Source: an uncultured Armatimonadota bacterium
GTDB taxonomy: Bacteria > Armatimonadota > Fimbriimonadia > Fimbriimonadales > Fimbriimonadaceae
Length of the DNA stretch: 6,935 nucleotides
Reading direction: 5' to 3'
Assembly (NCBI GenBank): GCA_946478935.1
Contig: CAMLEL010000127.1
Location: forward strand, 1-6,935
A model generated the notes under the pieces. It was given only the letters and a program-made list of their open reading frames with translations. It was not told where the DNA came from and ran no database searches. Below, piece by piece: positions 5,870 to 6,935 of the stretch (position 1 is the first letter of the stretch; each line of letters starts with the position of its first letter). Both the position numbers and the translations under genes were made by a program.

Positions 5870-6231
5870 TGCCAGAGCGACTTGAAAACCCCACACCGGC
5901 CATGCCGGGCCTAACTTCCATCGAGAAGTCCCTGCTCGAGGGTGAAATTGTCGAAGTGCTCCGGACGGTCTACGACCCTGAACTGCCCGTGAACATCTAC
6001 GATCTGGGTCTGATCTACGACATTCAAATCGATGACGAGAAGAATGCGCATATTCTGATGACCCTTACGAGCCCGGCGTGTCCAGTGGCAGGTTCACTAC
6101 CCGGCGAAGTGGAGTCGGCGGCACGCAGCGTTCCTGGCATCGGTCGCGTGAGCGTGGAGCTCACTTGGGACCCGCCTTTTACAGTGGAAATGATGAGCGA
6201 AGAAGTACGATTGACGTTGGGGTTGATGTGA
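5869..6231 (+). CDS. sufT: SufT, DUF59/MIP18-family Fe-S cluster maturation protein
   Basis: 120 aa. DUF59 (MIP18) proteins act in maturation or transfer of Fe-S clusters to client proteins; the SufT members are encoded in SUF operons of Gram-positive bacteria and relatives. Hallmarks are DPELPVNIYDLGLIY (36-50), MTLTSPACP (64-72) with the conserved Cys71, and the C-terminal WDPPFTVEMMSEEVRLTLG (100-118). The first 20 residues (MPERLENPTPAMPGLTSIEK) are a Pro-rich lead-in before the domain. The frame is open further upstream to an ATG at 5800, but that stretch is inside sufU, so ATG 5869, overlapping the sufU stop, is chosen. A GGTGAG motif lies 9 bases before it. The stop overlaps the regulator's start by 4 bases (GTGA). 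Confidence 0.93.
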   Translation: MPERLENPTPAMPGLTSIEKSLLEGEIVEVLRTVYDPELPVNIYDLGLIYDIQIDDEKNAHILMTLTSPACPVAGSLPGEVESAARSVPGIGRVSVELTWDPPFTVEMMSEEVRLTLGLM

Positions 6232-6698
6232 AATTCTCAGCGCAAGAAGAATACGGGCTGCGGTGCCTCCTTCAAATCGCAAGGTCGCAAGAAAGCATGA
6301 CCATTCCGGAGATCGCAAAAATCGAAGGCTTAAGTCAGACACATGTCGCCAAACTCCTGATGATCCTTCGAAAAGAAGGATTCATTACGAGCACTCGCGG
6401 TCAGGCAGGCGGATATGCGCTGGCTAAGTCCCCGAGCGAGATCAACGTCGGGCAAGTGCTTGAATCGTTGGGCGGGAAGCTCTACGATGATGAGTTCTGC
6501 GCCAAGCACGCTGGCCAGCTTTCCATCTGTCAGCATGCGGTGGACTGTTCCGTAAAGTCACTTTGGCAGGTAATCCAGGGCGCGGTTGACCATGTCCTGA
6601 AGGATCTGACCCTCGCGGACATGATTCACAAGGGTGACGCAATTTCCAATGTGTCCTTCATGAACCTGCCTCCACGGCAAAAGGCGGCGACTCGATGA
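6228..6698 (+). CDS. Rrf2-family transcriptional regulator, likely Fe-S-sensing (SufR/IscR-like)
   Basis: 156 aa from a GTG start. The N-terminal winged helix-turn-helix has the Rrf2 hallmarks MKFSAQEEYGLRCLLQIA (1-18), the recognition region SQTHVAKLLMILRKEGFI (36-53) and the wing STRGQAGGYALAKSP (55-69). Three cysteines, Cys91, Cys101 and Cys107 (spacings of 9 and 5 residues), stand where IscR and other Rrf2 proteins bind their cluster, so it probably senses Fe-S or redox state and regulates this operon (inference). The 9-residue first spacing is wider than the 5/5 spacing of E. coli IscR. GTG 6228 is chosen because Rrf2 homology starts there and it overlaps the sufT stop by 4 bases; the open frame back to 6078 lies in sufT. 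Upstream GGGG (6219-6222) at 5 bases is a weak ribosome site. Unusually, the regulator lies late in the operon, before sufA. Confidence 0.93.
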   Translation: MKFSAQEEYGLRCLLQIARSQESMTIPEIAKIEGLSQTHVAKLLMILRKEGFITSTRGQAGGYALAKSPSEINVGQVLESLGGKLYDDEFCAKHAGQLSICQHAVDCSVKSLWQVIQGAVDHVLKDLTLADMIHKGDAISNVSFMNLPPRQKAATR

Positions 6699-6935
6699 GC
6701 TTCCCGATCGCCATTACTCCCTCTGCCCAAGCTCAACTGAAGCGGCTCTTGGCCAAAGATGGTCGCGAAGGCGTGTTTTTGCGGGTTGGGGTGAAGGGTG
6801 GCGGGTGTAGCGGCCTAGAGTATGTGACGCGCCTCGACACGGAGCGCAAGCCCATCGATCTTTCGGAGGCATTCAACGGAGTCGAAGTAGTTTGCGATTC
6901 GAAGTCGGCCAAGTTTCTTGATGGCGCGACCTTGG
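6695..6935 (+). CDS. sufA: A-type Fe-S carrier, SufA/IscA/HesB family (3' end beyond window)
   Basis: 80 codons are visible from ATG 6695, which overlaps the regulator's stop by 4 bases (ATGA). A-type carriers accept clusters from the scaffold and deliver them to apo-proteins. LRVGVKGGGCSGLEYV (29-44) contains the first conserved cluster-binding cysteine, Cys38. The stretch VVCDSKSAKFLDGATL (65-80) is the usual strand before the C-terminal CxC motif, which would lie past the right edge. Cys67 is an extra cysteine where many members have Val or Asp nearby. It could equally be named iscA or erpA; the SUF context favours sufA. AAGG 10 bases before the ATG is a fair ribosome site. Confidence 0.92.
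   Translation, partial: MSFPIAITPSAQAQLKRLLAKDGREGVFLRVGVKGGGCSGLEYVTRLDTERKPIDLSEAFNGVEVVCDSKSAKFLDGATL

Noticed and set aside
5288..5896. 202-codon minus-strand frame across sufS/sufU
   Set aside because: It is antisense to conserved SufS and SufU sequence, with no family features.
6078..6227. Upstream extension of the Rrf2 regulator into sufT
   Set aside because: The extra residues lie in another frame of sufT, and Rrf2 homology (MKFSAQEEYGLR) begins exactly at GTG 6228.

Overview
The window is bacterial, compact and of moderately high G+C (by eye in the high fifties percent). Its core is a SUF-type iron-sulfur cluster assembly operon on the + strand, from about 1530 to beyond the right edge at 6935. 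Gene order is sufC, sufD, a small membrane-protein gene, sufS, sufU, sufT (DUF59/MIP18), an Rrf2-family regulator and a sufA/iscA-type A-type carrier that runs off the end. The combination of SufU rather than SufE, a DUF59 SufT, an Rrf2 regulator and an A-type carrier suggests a Gram-positive-like or deep-branching phylum such as Armatimonadota, Chloroflexota or Deinococcota rather than a gammaproteobacterium. That placement is a guess from gene content; no rRNA or phylogenetic marker is present.

Left part (1-1477, minus strand): a secreted small protein of unknown function (1055-1477) is followed two bases later by a membrane-anchored endonuclease/exonuclease/phosphatase-family protein (129-1052). 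A possible further gene start lies at 52-1 on the same strand. These genes are transcribed divergently from the SUF operon. The intergenic stretch 1478-1599 holds a good sigma70-like promoter for sufC (TTGAAC, 17 bases, TATACG) and a possible leaderless start for the minus-strand pair.

Right part (1600-6935): SufS takes sulfur from cysteine as a persulfide, and SufU is the zinc-dependent sulfur acceptor that normally partners SufS. SufC (ATPase) and SufD are two of the three subunits of the SufBC2D scaffold. SufA and SufT act in cluster transfer and maturation, and the Rrf2 protein has three cysteines suited to binding an Fe-S cluster as a sensor. From sufS on, all genes overlap by 1-4 bases, so they are probably translationally coupled.

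The oddities are these. sufB, the catalytic scaffold subunit that usually adjoins sufC, is absent from the left boundary of the operon and from everything visible. A small single-pass membrane protein with a Ser/Gly/Asp tail sits between sufD and sufS, preceded by a 127-base gap holding a strong interrupted stem-loop. I see no mobile element, CRISPR array, tRNA or rRNA. There is no gene-free stretch longer than about 130 bases.
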